From: CAZGQY01 sp964528035
GTDB lineage: Bacteria; Pseudomonadota; Gammaproteobacteria; Methylococcales; UBA1147
Assembly (NCBI GenBank): GCA_964528035.1
Contig: CAZGQY010000133.1
Location: 1-11,824, forward strand
Length of the DNA: 11,824 bases
Reading direction: 5' to 3'
The notes beneath the pieces are model-generated. The model had not been told where the DNA came from, ran no database searches, and worked only from the letters and a program-made list of their open reading frames with translations. Of this stretch, positions 11,439-11,824 are shown one piece after another. The translations under genes and the position numbers were made by a program. Positions within the stretch are counted from its first letter, which is position 1; the number at the start of each line of letters is the position of its first letter.

Positions 11439-11824
11439 GTGAACTTAACAGACTTAAAAAATATGGCGACGGCAAACCGTGCCGAGGAAGAAGCCGCCCA
11501 ACAAGATCAAGAATTAGTGCCAAACCTTGAAAGAGTTTTTAGAGTGGTTTGTTGGTTGAGTTGGCGTTTAGCTTTAGCTATTCCGGTGGTGGGAATATCG
11601 GCTCTATTAGCTTTTTTTAAGTTGATAGCTGAATCGGTTGAAAACGGAATTTTCCGTCTGGTTTTAGTTTCCGGTGCTTCGGGTTTTATTATTGTTGGAA
11701 TCGTTGCATATTTTATAGATGACCTTTTAAAAACAAAAATAAAAAGTTTTAGGTTGGTTGTTGTTTCAAAACCTGACCTTAAAGTTTTAAAGCCTGATTT
11801 CATCGTATTGGTAAAAATTGCGTG
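11439..11824 (+). CDS. Partial membrane protein, cut by the window end
   Basis: An open frame from GTG 11439 (or ATG 11463, same frame) runs through the end of the window without a stop, giving at least 120 residues. After a polar acidic start (ANRAEEEAAQQDQELVPNLE) come two hydrophobic helices: WLSWRLALAIPVVGISALLA, and FRLVLVSGASGFIIVGIVAY followed by FIDD. A basic, beta-like segment then follows (KTKIKSFRLVVVSKPDLKVL). This is an inner-membrane protein of unknown family. Neither start has a clear SD. Its expression may depend on read-through of the terminator at 11406-11429. The minus-strand frame opposite (11507-11803) is judged a shadow. Confidence 0.6.
   Translation, partial: MNLTDLKNMATANRAEEEAAQQDQELVPNLERVFRVVCWLSWRLALAIPVVGISALLAFFKLIAESVENGIFRLVLVSGASGFIIVGIVAYFIDDLLKTKIKSFRLVVVSKPDLKVLKPDFIVLVKIA

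Overview
The window looks like part of an accessory replicon, most likely a plasmid, from a fairly AT-rich alphaproteobacterium. It holds two different plasmid replication modules, a plasmid-style tyrosine recombinase, a higBA addiction module, an XRE repressor of the type common in Alphaproteobacteria, and many small accessory proteins. It has no rRNA, no recognisable tRNA and no chromosomal housekeeping gene. The host class is inferred from the RepA_C initiator, the XRE repressor and the small plasmid-type proteins; genus cannot be told. Many starts lack a good Shine-Dalgarno (SD) and several promoters carry an extended -10 (TGCTATAAT, TGCTAAAAT).

Layout. 1-511: intergenic, dense in inverted repeats, with a possible remnant ORF. 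512-3024: small accessory genes and a SprT-type zinc metalloprotease behind a strong promoter and a 22-bp perfect palindrome. Two gene families each occur twice here: 872-1060(-) with 2315-2587(+), and 1174-1494(+) with 2671-3024(+); the second pair also shares its promoter. 3033-3629(-): catalytic-domain-only tyrosine recombinase, divergent from repA. 3760-4873: RepA_C initiator followed by its presumed origin (three 17-bp iterons, two DnaA-box-like sites). 5001-7080: a second, Rep_3-type initiator on the minus strand, with seven 20-bp iterons upstream of it and then an AT-rich tract.

7332-8152: higB-higA and a short truncated XRE antitoxin. 8264-9937: an unusual fusion of a ten-helix EamA-like membrane domain to a complete GGDEF diguanylate cyclase domain. 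9938-10196: about 200 nt of closely packed hairpins ahead of an XRE repressor gene, with a small gene overlapping its end. 10744-10898: a nested inverted repeat (27-bp and 21-bp perfect arms) whose right arm contains the start of the small gene at 10874. 11160-11438: promoter, 10-codon ORF, folded region and intrinsic terminator just ahead of a truncated membrane-protein gene; this is the layout of an attenuator or of a short structured RNA.

How it fits together: replication (two initiators), multimer or site-specific recombination (integrase) and post-segregational killing (higBA) make a maintenance core. The SprT protease and GGDEF fusion are cargo that could act on DNA-protein crosslinks and on host c-di-GMP. 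The strongest leads for undescribed biology are the RNA-like structured intergenic regions, the nested hairpin over a start codon, the EamA-GGDEF fusion and the paralogous small genes with shared promoters.
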